Notes: generated by a model from the letters alone, not told the origin. A stretch of DNA of 64,000 bases from Pseudonocardia sp. MH-G8 (GCF_002262885.1 NZ_NKYF01000001.1:744001-808000), one strand, 5' to 3'. Positions 26,201-34,173 are shown, counted from the first letter of the stretch. Numbers and translations: made by a program.

Positions 26201-26291
26201 GCAGCAGGCCACCCCGTCCCGCCGTGACGCGGACGAGCTCGTCCTCCGCCACGGCGAGGCCGTGCGACCGCCCGATCAGCTCGCCGCTCAC
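23256..26291 (-). CDS. AAA-type ATPase with helical-repeat carboxy domain (LuxR/MalT-like, no HTH)
   Basis: Large protein of 1011 residues. The N-terminal AAA_16/STAND-like NTPase has Walker A at about 34-43 (SGEAGIGKSALAAEV) and a Walker B-like VVVVLEDLQHAD with sensor FFVEQTALL. About 600 residues of alanine-rich helical TPR-like repeats follow, then an Arg/Glu-rich carboxy end (DERERARQTVTARVRDSIRR, LRGVHPELGTHLAEAVRTG). The architecture is that of large LuxR regulators, but the final LuxR helix-turn-helix is replaced by this charged helical end. It probably senses a signal through the repeats. Downstream of the MFS gene, 27 bases apart. Confidence 0.85.
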   Translation of the reverse strand: MSGELIGRSHGLAVAEDELVRVTAGRGGLLLISGEAGIGKSALAAEVGAAALRRGALVAAGACTDTEGTPGRWPWVQVMRRLARIADSDEWVAATGAAGDALDPLLGEPSTVPSRGDESFRLHDALVTLLVTVAARRPVVVVLEDLQHADPASMQVLDFLTRHAWFEPVLVVATYRDTELEAAAHPGRKHLLPLLARATQLRLTGLDHDGVRELLARAGRDLDHAAVAEVVRRTGGNPFFVEQTALLDGAPSAGVRDVVERRLEVLAAATPHAADVLAAAAVAGHAFDPDVPGLLAGIAAATADAALAAAEAAALIVRRDGRRAFAHDIVREHLYARLPAGRRRDLHAALVGILRRRPTTPPATLARHARLAVPALPAAEAVSLLVAAAEAAAARLAAEEAVRHLHDALTLIDRFDSPDPHLQAQVRLELAAQLDGAGEITTARETALGVLAAAGDRTELRARAALQVHRLGNPGRPGHDEIEMLDAVLPGLPDGPLRARVLAAAGMARIHQAVDGAAGVDLARRAVELARASDDPDALGWALLAQHDGRWEPGTAAERLELLDELSALARNHGLRELDGLAALLRFVALLERGDPAVQDAFAAFRALTDRTRLPRHRYLVASRSACLAMLTGDLDRAADLVDDARDVGARFGEADRMLVWRDQKWAVHSLRGDHETALEVARTAVPGHPFTALLEGLTAAATGDADRALSRLDDVERLMSAVPRRFGWMHLVYLCEVAAVTGDPALGERARSAVAPLRDAWAVLSGGGVVWGPAAYWLARVDAATGRRAEAVDGYTAALRAARRWGAQPWAQRAQDALTALDAGEPTRAAAQFRRSAEVWTLAFADRTVHVPDAKGLRDLAALLAAPHSDVPAVDLLHGSVGASARRPRTSGADPIIDETAREAYRLRLSTLDAEIDDALGRGDDQRAARLDAERDALLDELRKAAGLAGRTRRLGDERERARQTVTARVRDSIRRLRGVHPELGTHLAEAVRTGITCSYRPTEPVSWQL

Positions 26292-26318
26292 GCGTGTCCT
26301 CTCCGTGGGCCGGGCCGG

Positions 26319-27536
26319 TCAGACCACCGCGACGGCGATCGCGGGCCCGAACGCCGCCCCCAACAGATAGCAGAGGGTGAACAGGGACAGCGCGGGCCCC
26401 CGGTCCGCGACCGGCACCGCATCGCCCGCCCGCAACCCCAGCGCGCCCTGGCCCGTGGACGCCGTCACCGACCCCAGCAGCATCGCCGCGAACAGCACCG
26501 CCACCGAGGAGCCGCCCACGGCGATGAGCACGGCGGCGGTCACCACGAGAGCCGGCAGCACGAGCACGACCACCCGGTACCGCAGCCGAGCCGTGGCCGG
26601 CACCAGCACCAGGGCGAGCAGCCCTCCGGTGAGGTACGGGCCCAACAGCGCGGTGCCGAGCTGGTCCGCGTTCCAGCCGGTGGCCGTCGCGAGCAGCGGC
26701 GGGGCCGCGTACACGAGCGCGAAGTTCACCACCGCCAGACCGAACGCGACGGCGCTCGCCACCAGGAACCGGCCCGAGCGGGGCACCGACGCCGGCACGA
26801 CACCGTCCGGGTGACGGCGGGCGTGCCGTGCCAGCAGCAGCCCGGACCCGACGGCCACCGCGGCCGCAACCGCGGCCCATACCGCCGGCAGCGCCGTGAG
26901 CACCGCGAGCGCGCTCACCGTGAGCACCAGCAGCGCGACGCCGACCGCGTCACGCGGCCCGGACGCGACCGCGGGCTGCGCGCCACGAACCGCAGCCGGT
27001 ACCGCGAGCAGGGCGAGCAGGGGCAGCACGAGTGCCGCCCGCCAGCCCAGCGTGCCGACGACCTGCGTGCCGACCAGCGGCGCGATCGCGCCGAACACGG
27101 CCAGCGTGCCGGCCACCGTGCCCATCGCGGTCGGTCCGGTGGCCAGCCCGAGCGCGGTGACGGTCAGCCCCACCCCACCGAGCGCCTGCAGGGCACACCC
27201 GGCCAGGAGGAGCGCGAGGTGGGGCAGCGCAGCCGAGGCGAGTACGAGCAGGGCACCGGTGACGACGAGCGCCGACGACAGCGCGAGCGTCGTGCGCCCG
27301 CCGTGGCGTGCGAGGGCCCGCCCGGCCAGCGGGCTCCCGACGGCGATCCCCCAGGCGAACACCGTGACCACGGAGGCCGTGCTCGCGGTCGATGTGCCGA
27401 GCGCCGCCGCGATGTCGTCCAGCACGAGCGCGGGTCCGGTGATGCCGAACGACAGCGGCCCGGCGAGCAGCGCCAGCCATCCCGGCGCGACCGGACGGCC
27501 CTGCGTGCGGCCCGCAGCGGTGACGAGCCCGCTCAT
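26319..27536 (-). CDS. MFS transporter
   Basis: Membrane protein of 405 residues with about twelve hydrophobic segments and the major-facilitator loop motif after segment 2 (GSPLAGRALARHGGRTTLAL). The ATG at 27536 overlaps the FMN reductase stop by ATGA, so the genes are coupled. Members of this size and type are usually drug:H+ antiporters of the DHA1/DHA2 group; the substrate is unknown. With the reductase upstream it may export the product of a quinone or nitro compound reduction. Confidence 0.9.
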   Translation of the reverse strand: MSGLVTAAGRTQGRPVAPGWLALLAGPLSFGITGPALVLDDIAAALGTSTASTASVVTVFAWGIAVGSPLAGRALARHGGRTTLALSSALVVTGALLVLASAALPHLALLLAGCALQALGGVGLTVTALGLATGPTAMGTVAGTLAVFGAIAPLVGTQVVGTLGWRAALVLPLLALLAVPAAVRGAQPAVASGPRDAVGVALLVLTVSALAVLTALPAVWAAVAAAVAVGSGLLLARHARRHPDGVVPASVPRSGRFLVASAVAFGLAVVNFALVYAAPPLLATATGWNADQLGTALLGPYLTGGLLALVLVPATARLRYRVVVLVLPALVVTAAVLIAVGGSSVAVLFAAMLLGSVTASTGQGALGLRAGDAVPVADRGPALSLFTLCYLLGAAFGPAIAVAVV

Positions 27537-28141
27537 CGGACGTAGGGCTGGTCGGTGCGAGCAGTGCGCAGCGCGGTCCCCCACCAGGTGAGCCGGTCGA
27601 GGGCGAACTCCAGGGCTCGGACGGCCCCCGGGTCACACACCCACCCGCTCTCGTCGAGCGCGCCGTCGCCCAGTCCGAGACAGACGGTGTCACGCAGCAC
27701 CTGGACGTGCAGCTCCCCGAACACGAGCCGCAACTGCTCGGCCGCGCGGAGCCCGCGGGCCTGCCCGCCGTAGGCGACCACGGCCACCGGCTTGGCGTAC
27801 CACTCCTCCCGCACCGCGTCGATGGCGTGCTTGAGCGCGGCCGGGATCCCCCGGTTGTACTCCGGCGTGACGACGACGAAGGCGTCGGCGGCCTCCACCC
27901 GCTTGGCCCAGGCACTCAGCCCGATGGTCGGGTCGTCGGGCAGGTCGGCGGGCAGGTCGACGTCGCGCAGGTCGACGAGGTCGATCTCGAGATCGGCGCG
28001 GCGCTCTGCGTGCGTCGCGGCCCAACGTGCGATGGCGCAGCCCACGCGCCCCTCGCGCACGCTGCCGATGACCAGCGCGACGCGCAGCGGGCCTCCGGGC
28101 GCCGCAGGACGGGGTGTGGTGTGGTCCAGGTCGACGGACAT
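27533..28141 (-). CDS. NADPH-dependent FMN reductase family protein
   Basis: Flavodoxin-like reductase of 202 residues. It shows the phosphate loop VALVIGSVREGRVGCAIARW, the second loop VVVTPEYNRGIPAALKHAID and AVVAYGGQARGLRAAEQLR, all diagnostic of this family. The ATG at 28141 follows GAGCCGC, a weak site. It transfers electrons from NADPH to FMN or to quinones, azo or nitro compounds. First gene of a leftward unit with the MFS transporter and probably the AAA ATPase. Confidence 0.93.
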   Translation of the reverse strand: MSVDLDHTTPRPAAPGGPLRVALVIGSVREGRVGCAIARWAATHAERRADLEIDLVDLRDVDLPADLPDDPTIGLSAWAKRVEAADAFVVVTPEYNRGIPAALKHAIDAVREEWYAKPVAVVAYGGQARGLRAAEQLRLVFGELHVQVLRDTVCLGLGDGALDESGWVCDPGAVRALEFALDRLTWWGTALRTARTDQPYVR

Positions 28142-28290
28142 TGCGGCTCCTCGGAATCGGTGTGCGGTACTCACCCCGAAGGCGCGAGATCCGATCTCAC
28201 ACTTCGCGAGACGCGGCCACACCGGCGAACGGCGCGGGCCACCGATCGGTGGGGACCGTCAGCGAGCGAGCCGCGGTGCCGGGATGGAGG

Positions 28291-28392
28291 AGGTCCGGTC
28301 GGACCGGCTGCACCGCCGTCACGGAAGCCGTCTACCGGCAGCAGCTCCGGCCGGTGCTGGAGCACGGAGCCATCGCGATGGACGAGGCCATC
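28291..28392 (+). pseudogene. tyrosine integrase carboxy-terminal relic
   Basis: The frame at 28318-28392 reads VTEAVYRQQLRPVLEHGAIA then MDEAI. The intact integrase of the nearby element reads VTERVYRHQLHAVLDEGATA then MDDIF, including the catalytic tyrosine. Upstream, 28291-28317 matches the preceding LVGHSGTA codons after a one-base shift. Everything 5' of this is gone. It marks an older integrative element of the same family, about 3.4 kb left of the present att site. Confidence 0.7.
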
Positions 28393-28889
28393 TGCAACGG
28401 CAACCGCAGGATCGACAGCAGTTCGTCGACGACCTCCGTCAACGGCCGGTCAGTCTCCACCACGTGGTCCGCGCTGCGGCGAAGGAGCGGCTCGATCTCG
28501 CGAGTGTCCGCGACGATCCGCGCTCTCTCCGCTTCTGTCCGGCCGTACGGATTGCCGTGTCGTCTCCGTACCCGCTCCAGCATCAGGTCGACCGGCGCGG
28601 ACAGCAGGACCACCTTGTTCAGTCGGTCATAGAGGTTGACCTGGTTTTCCTCGCAGCCTGCCAGGAACAGCTCCGGCGTCTCCTCGTCGAGCAAGGGAAC
28701 GACGCGCTCCTCGTCGATGATCTGACCCCCGTCGGGCTGCGGTCTACACCATCCGTCGTCGAGATCGACTGCCCGATACCCGCGAGCAAGTAGTTCCGTT
28801 ACGACACTCGACTTTCCGACGCCGGACATGCCGGTCACCAGCACCCGCAGCACCGATCGAGCATCGCACGCGCACTCACGTGCGGCCAT
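28332..28889 (-). CDS. P-loop nucleoside/small-molecule kinase-like protein
   Basis: ATP-binding protein of 185 residues. Walker A is VLVTGMSGVGKSSVVTELLA (about residues 16-35), and an adenylate/shikimate-kinase-like core follows: GYRAVDLDDGWC, LFLAGCEENQVNLYDRLNKV, VLLSAPVDLMLERVRRRHGN with a lid-like Arg cluster. Resembles AAA_18/dephospho-CoA-kinase-like proteins; substrate unknown. Its last 20 residues (after ELLSILRLPLQ) are encoded by the opposite strand of the integrase relic, so the natural carboxy terminus was probably replaced when DNA was joined here. The ATG at 28889 has no strong ribosome site; a GTG near 28853 is possible. Confidence 0.7.
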   Translation of the reverse strand: MAARECACDARSVLRVLVTGMSGVGKSSVVTELLARGYRAVDLDDGWCRPQPDGGQIIDEERVVPLLDEETPELFLAGCEENQVNLYDRLNKVVLLSAPVDLMLERVRRRHGNPYGRTEAERARIVADTREIEPLLRRSADHVVETDRPLTEVVDELLSILRLPLQMASSIAMAPCSSTGRSCCR

Positions 28890-29068
28890 GAGCGCTCGGA
28901 TCTTCTGGAAGACGAAGCAGGCCTCCTGATGTTGCCTCGATCAGGCAGAGGATCTCCTCATCCGGTCGTGGGGCGGACGGCCAGCACGCGCAGGTTGGAT
29001 CGACGCCTTTCAGCTCGGGCGCCCGTCGGTTGACCAATCCCGCCGGATAGATCTTGGAACTGCCGCCG
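28890..29068. other. short intergenic stretch, nothing recognised
   Basis: No convincing frame or RNA structure was seen between the kinase-like gene and the small zinc-ligand protein. It should contain the kinase promoter. Confidence 0.4.
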
Positions 29069-29275
29069 TCACCGCCGGTGGGGTTGGCTGTTGGCACTCA
29101 GCGCGTGACCATGGATCTGACACGGCCACACCTTCCGCCCGGCCTGCGGCCCGGCCGAACACACCCGGCAATGCCCAGTGCCGTCGTCGACGTGCTCGGC
29201 GAGCAGGCGCGCAACCGCGGTGGGTTGGCCCGCGAGGAACGTGGCGAACTCGGCGGCGAGCTGCGAATCAGGCAC
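29069..29275 (-). CDS. small Cys/His-rich protein (putative zinc binding)
   Basis: Protein of 68 residues from a GTG at 29275 with GAGGG upstream. After a helical start (QLAAEFATFLAGQPTAVARL) it reads LLAEHVDDGTGHCRVCSAGP and then VWPCQIHGHA. The ligands H-x(9)-C-x(2)-C and P-C-x(2)-H would make one zinc site. I believe similar short proteins occur beside XRE-type regulators in actinobacteria, but I cannot name the family. It is divergent from the XRE regulator, about 100 bases away. Confidence 0.65.
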   Translation of the reverse strand: MPDSQLAAEFATFLAGQPTAVARLLAEHVDDGTGHCRVCSAGPQAGRKVWPCQIHGHALSANSQPHRR

Positions 29276-29374
29276 GCCCTCGATCGAACGACCGCGAGCA
29301 CCGGTCAACCAGCGCGTCGATGCTGCGGGCGACGGCCAGCGATGCCGCATTGATGCCGCATTGACGCCGGTGAC

Positions 29375-30598
29375 GTGCGTAACCTTGCCAGAGTGGCTGG
29401 GAGACGTGAGCGCCTCGTTCGAGCCCGGAAGGCTGCGGGGGTCACGCAGGAGGACCTCGCCTACCGCGTCGGCGTCGACCGCTCAACGGTCGGCCGGTGG
29501 GAGTGCGGGGAGACCGAGCCGCAGCCATGGCACCGACGAAAGATCGCCCGGCAGCTCGGCATCACGGCGGCGCAGCTAGACCACCTGATCGCCGGCTCCC
29601 CGCCCGAACCGCCGCCCGGCAACGGCGACGCCGAGGGCGAGGCGGAAGCACAGGAGCTCGTGCGTCGCGCCTCGGCGTCCGACGTTGGTGAAGCGACGCT
29701 CACCCAGCTCGAGCAGCTCGTCGACGACTTGGCCAGCTCCTACGCCACCACCCAGCCTGCGGCCCTGCTCACGCGCACCAGGCAGCACCTGCGCTACGTC
29801 GGGCAGCTCCTCGACGGTCGGAAGACACTGCGGGAGCACCGCCGGCTACTCGCCGCCGGGGGATGGCTGTCCCTGCTCGCCGCGACGCTGCACGTCGACC
29901 TGGAGCAGCAGGCGGCTGCAGTCGCCCGGCTGCGCACCAGCGACTCACTCGCGCGCGAGAGCGGCCACGACGAGATCCGGGCGTGGGCCCTGGAGACAGA
30001 GGCATGGCGGGTGCTCACCCTCGGGGATTACGCGCAGGCCTCAAGCCTCTCGCAGGGCGCGCAGCAGCTCGCACCGGCAGGCTCGTCGGCGCTGATCCAG
30101 GCGACGGCGCAAGAGGGCCGGGCGTGGGCGCGTCTCGGCGACGCGCGCGCGACCACGCAGGCGGTATCGCGGGTGAACCGCATGGCGAGCCCCCTGGCGA
30201 CGCCGGACCGGGCGGAGCACCACTACCGCTACGACCCGGCGAAGGCGACGAGCTACACGGCGACGACGCTGTCATGGGCCGGCGACCCGATCGCGGTGGA
30301 CTACGCCCGTGAGGTGATCAACCGGCTGTCGCCCGGCGACCAGCACGGTGGTCGGCCCCGCCGGCTCGCCACAGCCCGGCTCGATCTGGCGCTCGCGCTG
30401 CTGCGGCGCGGCGACGACGAGGAAGCCACGCAGGCCGCCCTGGCCGCTGTGCTGTCCGGTCGCGTCGTCCCGTCGAACTGGTGGCGAGTGCGCGAGGTCG
30501 TCCGGGCTGCGGAGGCGCTGGGGACCGGGCAGGCGCTACCGCTTCGTGAAGCGTACGAGGACCTCCGGGCGATGCGTTCTTCGTCGTCCGGCACGTGA
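29375..30598 (+). CDS. XRE family regulator with TPR-like carboxy domain
   Basis: Protein of 407 residues from a GTG at 29375 (a GTG at 29393 is also possible). The HTH_3 domain is near residues 10-65 (LVRARKAAGVTQEDLAYRVG, VDRSTVGRWECGETEPQPW). The rest is a helical, TPR-like region of about 300 residues (LSLLAATLHVDLEQQAAAVA; WALETEAWRVLTLGDYAQAS), as in actinobacterial regulators that may respond to peptides. It lies in the accessory stack just left of the decayed att copy. Confidence 0.88.
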   Translation: MRNLARVAGRRERLVRARKAAGVTQEDLAYRVGVDRSTVGRWECGETEPQPWHRRKIARQLGITAAQLDHLIAGSPPEPPPGNGDAEGEAEAQELVRRASASDVGEATLTQLEQLVDDLASSYATTQPAALLTRTRQHLRYVGQLLDGRKTLREHRRLLAAGGWLSLLAATLHVDLEQQAAAVARLRTSDSLARESGHDEIRAWALETEAWRVLTLGDYAQASSLSQGAQQLAPAGSSALIQATAQEGRAWARLGDARATTQAVSRVNRMASPLATPDRAEHHYRYDPAKATSYTATTLSWAGDPIAVDYAREVINRLSPGDQHGGRPRRLATARLDLALALLRRGDDEEATQAALAAVLSGRVVPSNWWRVREVVRAAEALGTGQALPLREAYEDLRAMRSSSSGT

Positions 30599-30679
30599 GG
30601 CACACAACCTGTCTCACTCGCGCAGGTGCGATGGCCGAGAAGAAGCAGCCCTCCGGCTCACCAGAGCGAGATTGAACCT

Positions 30680-30730
30680 GACCTGGTGTTTCACTGAGGA
30701 GATTCCAACCCCTGACCTCTTGGCTTCCAG
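30680..30730. repeat. degenerate third copy of the tRNA-Ala att sequence
   Basis: GACCTGG..CTGAGGAGATTCCAACCCCTGACCTCTTGGCTTCCAG corresponds position by position to the att repeat at 31769-31818, with about ten substitutions and a one-base shift. The match runs on for about ten bases after the core (GCACTCGCG versus GCACTGGCG). It sits in the same orientation as the intact copies and is followed 81 bases later by the octamer pair at 30812. It looks like the left end of an older insertion at the same tRNA gene. Confidence 0.75.
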
Positions 30731-30811
30731 GCACTCGCGCTCACGCCCCGCTCTCCTGCTGGGCGCAGCATCCGTGGAGGTCCGGGCCGGTACGGGAGGC
30801 TGCGCGCCGTT

Positions 30812-30831
30812 GTCACTCACTCAGTCACTCA
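30812..30831. repeat. octamer pair GTCACTCA-N4-GTCACTCA (left, old copy)
   Basis: GTCACTCACTCAGTCACTCA differs from the two copies at the ends of the intact element only in the 4-base spacer. It covers the last codons and stop of the MetF-like gene. Probable integrase arm-type site. Confidence 0.6.
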
Positions 30832-31609
30832 TCGCCCGTTCGAGGCGTGCGCTGACCTCGCGGTAGCGGCTGACGGGCACGAGGTGCACTCCAGCGAACG
30901 CCCCGGTGTCGCGGAGGTCCAGTATCTGCCGACAGGCGGCATCGACCCCGGCGCCGGGGTCCGCGGCGACGTCCTCGACGAGAGCGTCGGGGATCTCGAT
31001 GTCAGGGATGCTCGTACGCAGCCTGCGCGCCATGCCTGCACTGGCCAGGACCATGACCCCGGCGTAGACGGGCAGGTCTGTCGGATTCTTCTCACGCCAG
31101 CGCAGGAACGCGTCGACGGAGTAGCCGACCTGGAGGAAGACGAAGTCGGCATCCTGTTTCCAGGCGGGGAGGCGGCGGTGGTGGCCTGCGGTCACGCCGA
31201 CGCGAAAGGGCGCGATACCGGCGAAGGCGGGCTGGCCGGTGGCGCCGCGGGCTTCTTCGATCATGGTACGGACAGTGAGCTCACTGGTGCGGCCCCCGGC
31301 GGTGGGTTTGTCGCCGTGGACGAAGAGGAACCGGTCGACGCCGTACGCGGCGGCGGTCAGCAGGTCCCGTCGGAAGCCGAGAAGGTTGCGGTCCCGAGAG
31401 TTCACGCACGCGACGCTCTGGCCACCCATCGCCCGAACCTCGTTGGCGACGGCGATGCTGGAGACGGTAGCCCGGCCGATGTGATTGTCCGGGATCAGGA
31501 ACGAGTCGGCGATCGGTGTCAGGACTCCGATCTGGTGGCGTGCGTGGGTGAGGTCCGGCCGGGTCGGCGGCTCGATCTCACAGACCACTTTGAATCGATC
31601 GGCATCCAC
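30821..31609 (-). CDS. methylenetetrahydrofolate reductase-like protein
   Basis: TIM-barrel flavoprotein of 262 residues. It starts FKVVCEIEPPTRPDLTHARH (the glutamate of MetF active sites) and continues with QSVACVNSRDRNLL, DRFLFVHGDKPTAGGR, a MetF-like ADFVFLQVGYSVDAFLRW, and VYAGVMVLASAGMARRL. This is a short MetF/MTHFR homologue, slightly smaller than the usual 290 residues, that may reduce methylene-THF or a related folate. The GTG start follows TAGGGT by six bases, implying a leaderless transcript. It is the only gene between the decayed att copy (30680) and the left att of the element (31750). Confidence 0.85.
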   Translation of the reverse strand: MDADRFKVVCEIEPPTRPDLTHARHQIGVLTPIADSFLIPDNHIGRATVSSIAVANEVRAMGGQSVACVNSRDRNLLGFRRDLLTAAAYGVDRFLFVHGDKPTAGGRTSELTVRTMIEEARGATGQPAFAGIAPFRVGVTAGHHRRLPAWKQDADFVFLQVGYSVDAFLRWREKNPTDLPVYAGVMVLASAGMARRLRTSIPDIEIPDALVEDVAADPGAGVDAACRQILDLRDTGAFAGVHLVPVSRYREVSARLERAMSD

Positions 31610-31749
31610 ACCCAGACCCTACGAGCGCCGCCGCACACACCTTGACCAGCCCGCACACAGGCCCGGGCATGTGTACGGCGGGCAGCGGAGCCCGACGCGA
31701 ACCCGGTGATCGACGAATGCGGTCGCAGAACCGCGTCGAGACACTCGTC

Positions 31750-31818
<69 letters not shown>

Positions 31819-31916
31819 GCACTGGCGAGACCCGCGCGTACTGGTGCTGAGGTGCGTCCTAGCTGGAGAGAGCGTCCGCGGCGGTCCGGGCCAGTCCGCG
31901 CCCTCACGGCACGGCT

Positions 31917-31936
31917 GTCACTCAGTTAGTCACTCA
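31917..31936. repeat. octamer pair GTCACTCA-N4-GTCACTCA (left end)
   Basis: GTCACTCAGTTAGTCACTCA, identical over 20 bases to 46339-46358. It lies inside the element, 98 bases from attL, between attL and the GIY-YIG gene. Two direct octamers 12 bases apart are what an integrase amino-terminal domain could bind as arm sites. Confidence 0.7.
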
Positions 31937-31954
31937 CTCGGGCGTCTCCGTCCA

Positions 31955-32515
31955 TCACGTGATCGGCAGCGCCCGTGCCCGCGTCTTGGCATCCGCCCGC
32001 AGCGCCGTCAGCCGGGCGTGGAACGGATGCCCGCTGTTCTGGGAGAGGTTGAGCGGAAGGTCCAACGCCGCGATGGCCCAGGTCTCGACGGCCCACGGCT
32101 CCGGGCACGCGACCCAGCAGAGCCGGGCGTTATCTGCCATCCACTCCGAGAGCCGCTTCTCCCCCTCAGCACCAAACGTCGTCCGACCGCTAGCGCCGGT
32201 CCGTCGGAGGTCCAGGCCGAGCAGGCACCCCACCGTGAGCCGGAGAGTCGACCCGGATGCGTTGCCCTTGATGTGTGACCGGACGAGCCGGGAGCGCAGA
32301 GTCTGCCCGCTATCGGCGCGGCTGGGCGCGATCCCTACGTAGAGCAGGCGGTCGACATCGAGACCGTCGGCAGGCGGCACGCGGAAGTGCCACCCGTAGA
32401 TCCCGTGCGCCTTCGGCACCGGGCAAGGACGTGCCGTCACCTCGCCGGTGGTCCAGAGCCGCGGAGGATGCGCCAGTGCGTCGACGGCCTCGTCTGCGGC
32501 GCTGGGAGCCTCCAT
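31955..32515 (-). CDS. GIY-YIG nuclease family protein
   Basis: Protein of 186 residues. The GIY-YIG core is visible as HGIYGWHFRV and LLYVGIAPSR about 20 residues later. LRSRLVRSHIKGNASGSTLR follows, supplying the arginine and basic helix, and then a conserved-looking EGEKRLSEWMADNARLCWVA and ETWAIAALDLPLNLSQN (Glu and terminal Asn). Structure-specific or defence-type nucleases share this fold. The last codon lies 18 bases from the terminal octamer repeats, so it is the leftmost cargo gene. Role in the element (DNA processing or host defence) is open. Confidence 0.85.
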   Translation of the reverse strand: MEAPSAADEAVDALAHPPRLWTTGEVTARPCPVPKAHGIYGWHFRVPPADGLDVDRLLYVGIAPSRADSGQTLRSRLVRSHIKGNASGSTLRLTVGCLLGLDLRRTGASGRTTFGAEGEKRLSEWMADNARLCWVACPEPWAVETWAIAALDLPLNLSQNSGHPFHARLTALRADAKTRARALPIT

Positions 32516-32762
32516 CCGGACATCATCTCCCCGCGGGCCACCCCCTCGCGAGCAGTGACTTCGGCGCAGGCGGCTGGGAGGCCGAGTTCGTTGGTTGGAA
32601 CGCAGACGCGCTCACCCGCACCCGCCGGTGCGCCACGCTCGGGTTGAGCTCGGGGGGAAGGTGGCCGAGCAGTGCCGACAGCGGCGTGACGTCGGCCGAG
32701 GTCTCGCCCGTCTGACTCATAGTGGTATTCCCGGGCGGTCCCGACGCGGCAATTGCAGGGAA
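32516..32762. other. gap between GIY-YIG and DUF4231-like genes
   Basis: No recognised gene. G+C falls noticeably from about 32720 leftwards of the DUF4231-like gene, marking the left edge of the lower-G+C cargo block. Confidence 0.4.
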
Positions 32763-33557
32763 TTACGCTTTACCTTCCGGCTGCGAGGATTGCTCAAGCT
32801 GCAATTCCTTCTTCCTCTGCTCCTCCTTCAACTCTTCGACCTTTGCCGCATACCGCTTCAGCACAAGGTCCTCGTTATCGTCGTCATACTTTTCAATCCG
32901 CAGCTCTACAGCTTTATACTCTTTCTCGATTGCGTCTGCGGTTTGCTGTTGATTGAAGCTTCGCTCTCGGAACTTGAAGTACCCCGTGAATGCAGCGGAA
33001 ATACTTACGAGTGCCGCGATAGACGCGGCCGTCCATCGAGACCATTCCGCGTTCAGCCCTGCGCTTGTCAGGCTTGTGACGACGACCGAGCCGGCCAATA
33101 TGACCGCCTGAAAGAAGTTGTGGACCCGGCGGCTGCGAGTCGCCGATCGTCGATAGTCAAGAATCACTTCTTCCGAGTTGACTCGGTAGATTCGGAGTGC
33201 TGCAGTAGCGTTAGACGCGCTTTGCGCTGCAAGTGAGACTTGATCGCTACGATACACGAGTAGATCATATTCCAGACGATGCAGTCCGGGGCGTTTACCC
33301 AGGACTGCTCGCGCCGCCAGCAAAGTGGAGGCAAGTCCGGCGATAAGGCCAATATAACTGAACGGCAATGGATAGCTACGCCAAATACCGATCAAGGTTG
33401 CCCAGCCGAGAAGCCCTACAATCGCGAGACTCGCTAGGAGCCATATTGTTCGAAGACGGTGAGCCACGCGAAACTCGCGAATTTCAGACTCTTGCAAGTC
33501 GATCTTCTTGGCGTTAGCCCGCTTTTCTTCGTCGAGATCTCTACCCGCTGTCACCAT
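32763..33557 (-). CDS. DUF4231/SLATT-like membrane protein
   Basis: Protein of about 264 residues from an ATG at 33557. Two pairs of membrane helices (LRTIWLLASLAIVGLLGWAT and FSYIGLIAGLASTLLAARAV; HNFFQAVILAGSVVVTSLTS and WTAASIAALVSISAAFTGYF) flank a soluble stretch. It ends in a long charged coiled coil (VEELKEEQRKKELQLEQSSQ). The second pair followed by KFRERSFNQQQTADAIEKEY is the layout of DUF4231/SLATT proteins, two-helix membrane effectors often tied to nucleotide-signalling defence systems. The DNA is clearly poorer in G+C than the core element. Start uncertain: the frame is open further upstream. Confidence 0.7.
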   Translation of the reverse strand: MVTAGRDLDEEKRANAKKIDLQESEIREFRVAHRLRTIWLLASLAIVGLLGWATLIGIWRSYPLPFSYIGLIAGLASTLLAARAVLGKRPGLHRLEYDLLVYRSDQVSLAAQSASNATAALRIYRVNSEEVILDYRRSATRSRRVHNFFQAVILAGSVVVTSLTSAGLNAEWSRWTAASIAALVSISAAFTGYFKFRERSFNQQQTADAIEKEYKAVELRIEKYDDDNEDLVLKRYAAKVEELKEEQRKKELQLEQSSQPEGKA

Positions 33558-34173
33558 GCTCCCAAGAAAATCATCCTGACCGGTGGCGGAGATTACTCGA
33601 TCTATCACTCTGCGGGCAGAGCTGGTATCGCTTCGTGACCATCGCCTCTCAACTGCACGTGGCAGCGGCCGGGAGGGGCCCCGCGTGAGCGCTTGCGGGC
33701 TGCAGGTCGTTCTCGCTACTAGGCGTAGAAGCGGACCGAATCCGGTTAGGGCGCCTACCTGCAATGATGCTCCGAAACCGCCCCTGAGCTGCGTGGATAC
33801 TCGTCGGAGGTTCTCGGCGTTGCGTGCTGCCGGTGGACGTCCTGACGAACGGCTGACGAACAACCCAGCCATCGTCCTTCACCACGCTGGGGCTCGTGCG
33901 GCATCCCGTCGACCTGGCGCAGCCCGACCGCGCGGCGCCCCGGGCGCAGCATCCGATGCCAGCCGCCGCCGATCCTGCCAGGCCTGCGCCCGGGGTGCCG
34001 TGTGGTAGCCCTCGGGGAGGTCGATGGGACGCCGCACCCTGCCCACTCAACGACCGCGCGCCCGCGCCGCTCGCGGCCATCCTGTTGATCTGCCCGCCCG
34101 GCGAGGGCACGCGCATTTTAGTGTGAACGCGGCTCTAAGGTGCCGGGCGGACAAGTGACTCGGTCAATTACTC
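33558..34173. other. 616-base stretch without a recognised gene
   Basis: High G+C returns between 33860 and 34090. Open frames exist on both strands but have arginine/alanine/proline-rich shadow composition. It contains one copy of the GAGCGCTTGCGG repeat (33678-33704). It should hold the promoter of the DUF4231-like gene. Confidence 0.4.
33678..33704. repeat. upstream repeat, copy A (GCCCCGCG.GAGCGCTTGCGG.CTGCA)
   Basis: Matches 37251-37276 in the same orientation with one substitution and one inserted G, and CGGCCGG-AGG recurs beyond it. Each copy lies roughly 110-120 bases upstream of the start of a leftward cargo gene (DUF4231-like here, DUF6414-like for copy B). The block 33.7-37.2 kb is thus enclosed by direct repeats. 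Confidence 0.55.

Noticed and set aside
28876..29097. 73-codon leftward frame left of the zinc-ligand protein
   Set aside because: No recognisable domain and no ribosome site; too weak to report as a gene.
33649..34116. 155-codon leftward frame in the 33.6-34.1 kb gap
   Set aside because: Arg/Ala/Ser/Pro-rich shadow composition, no ribosome site, no motif.
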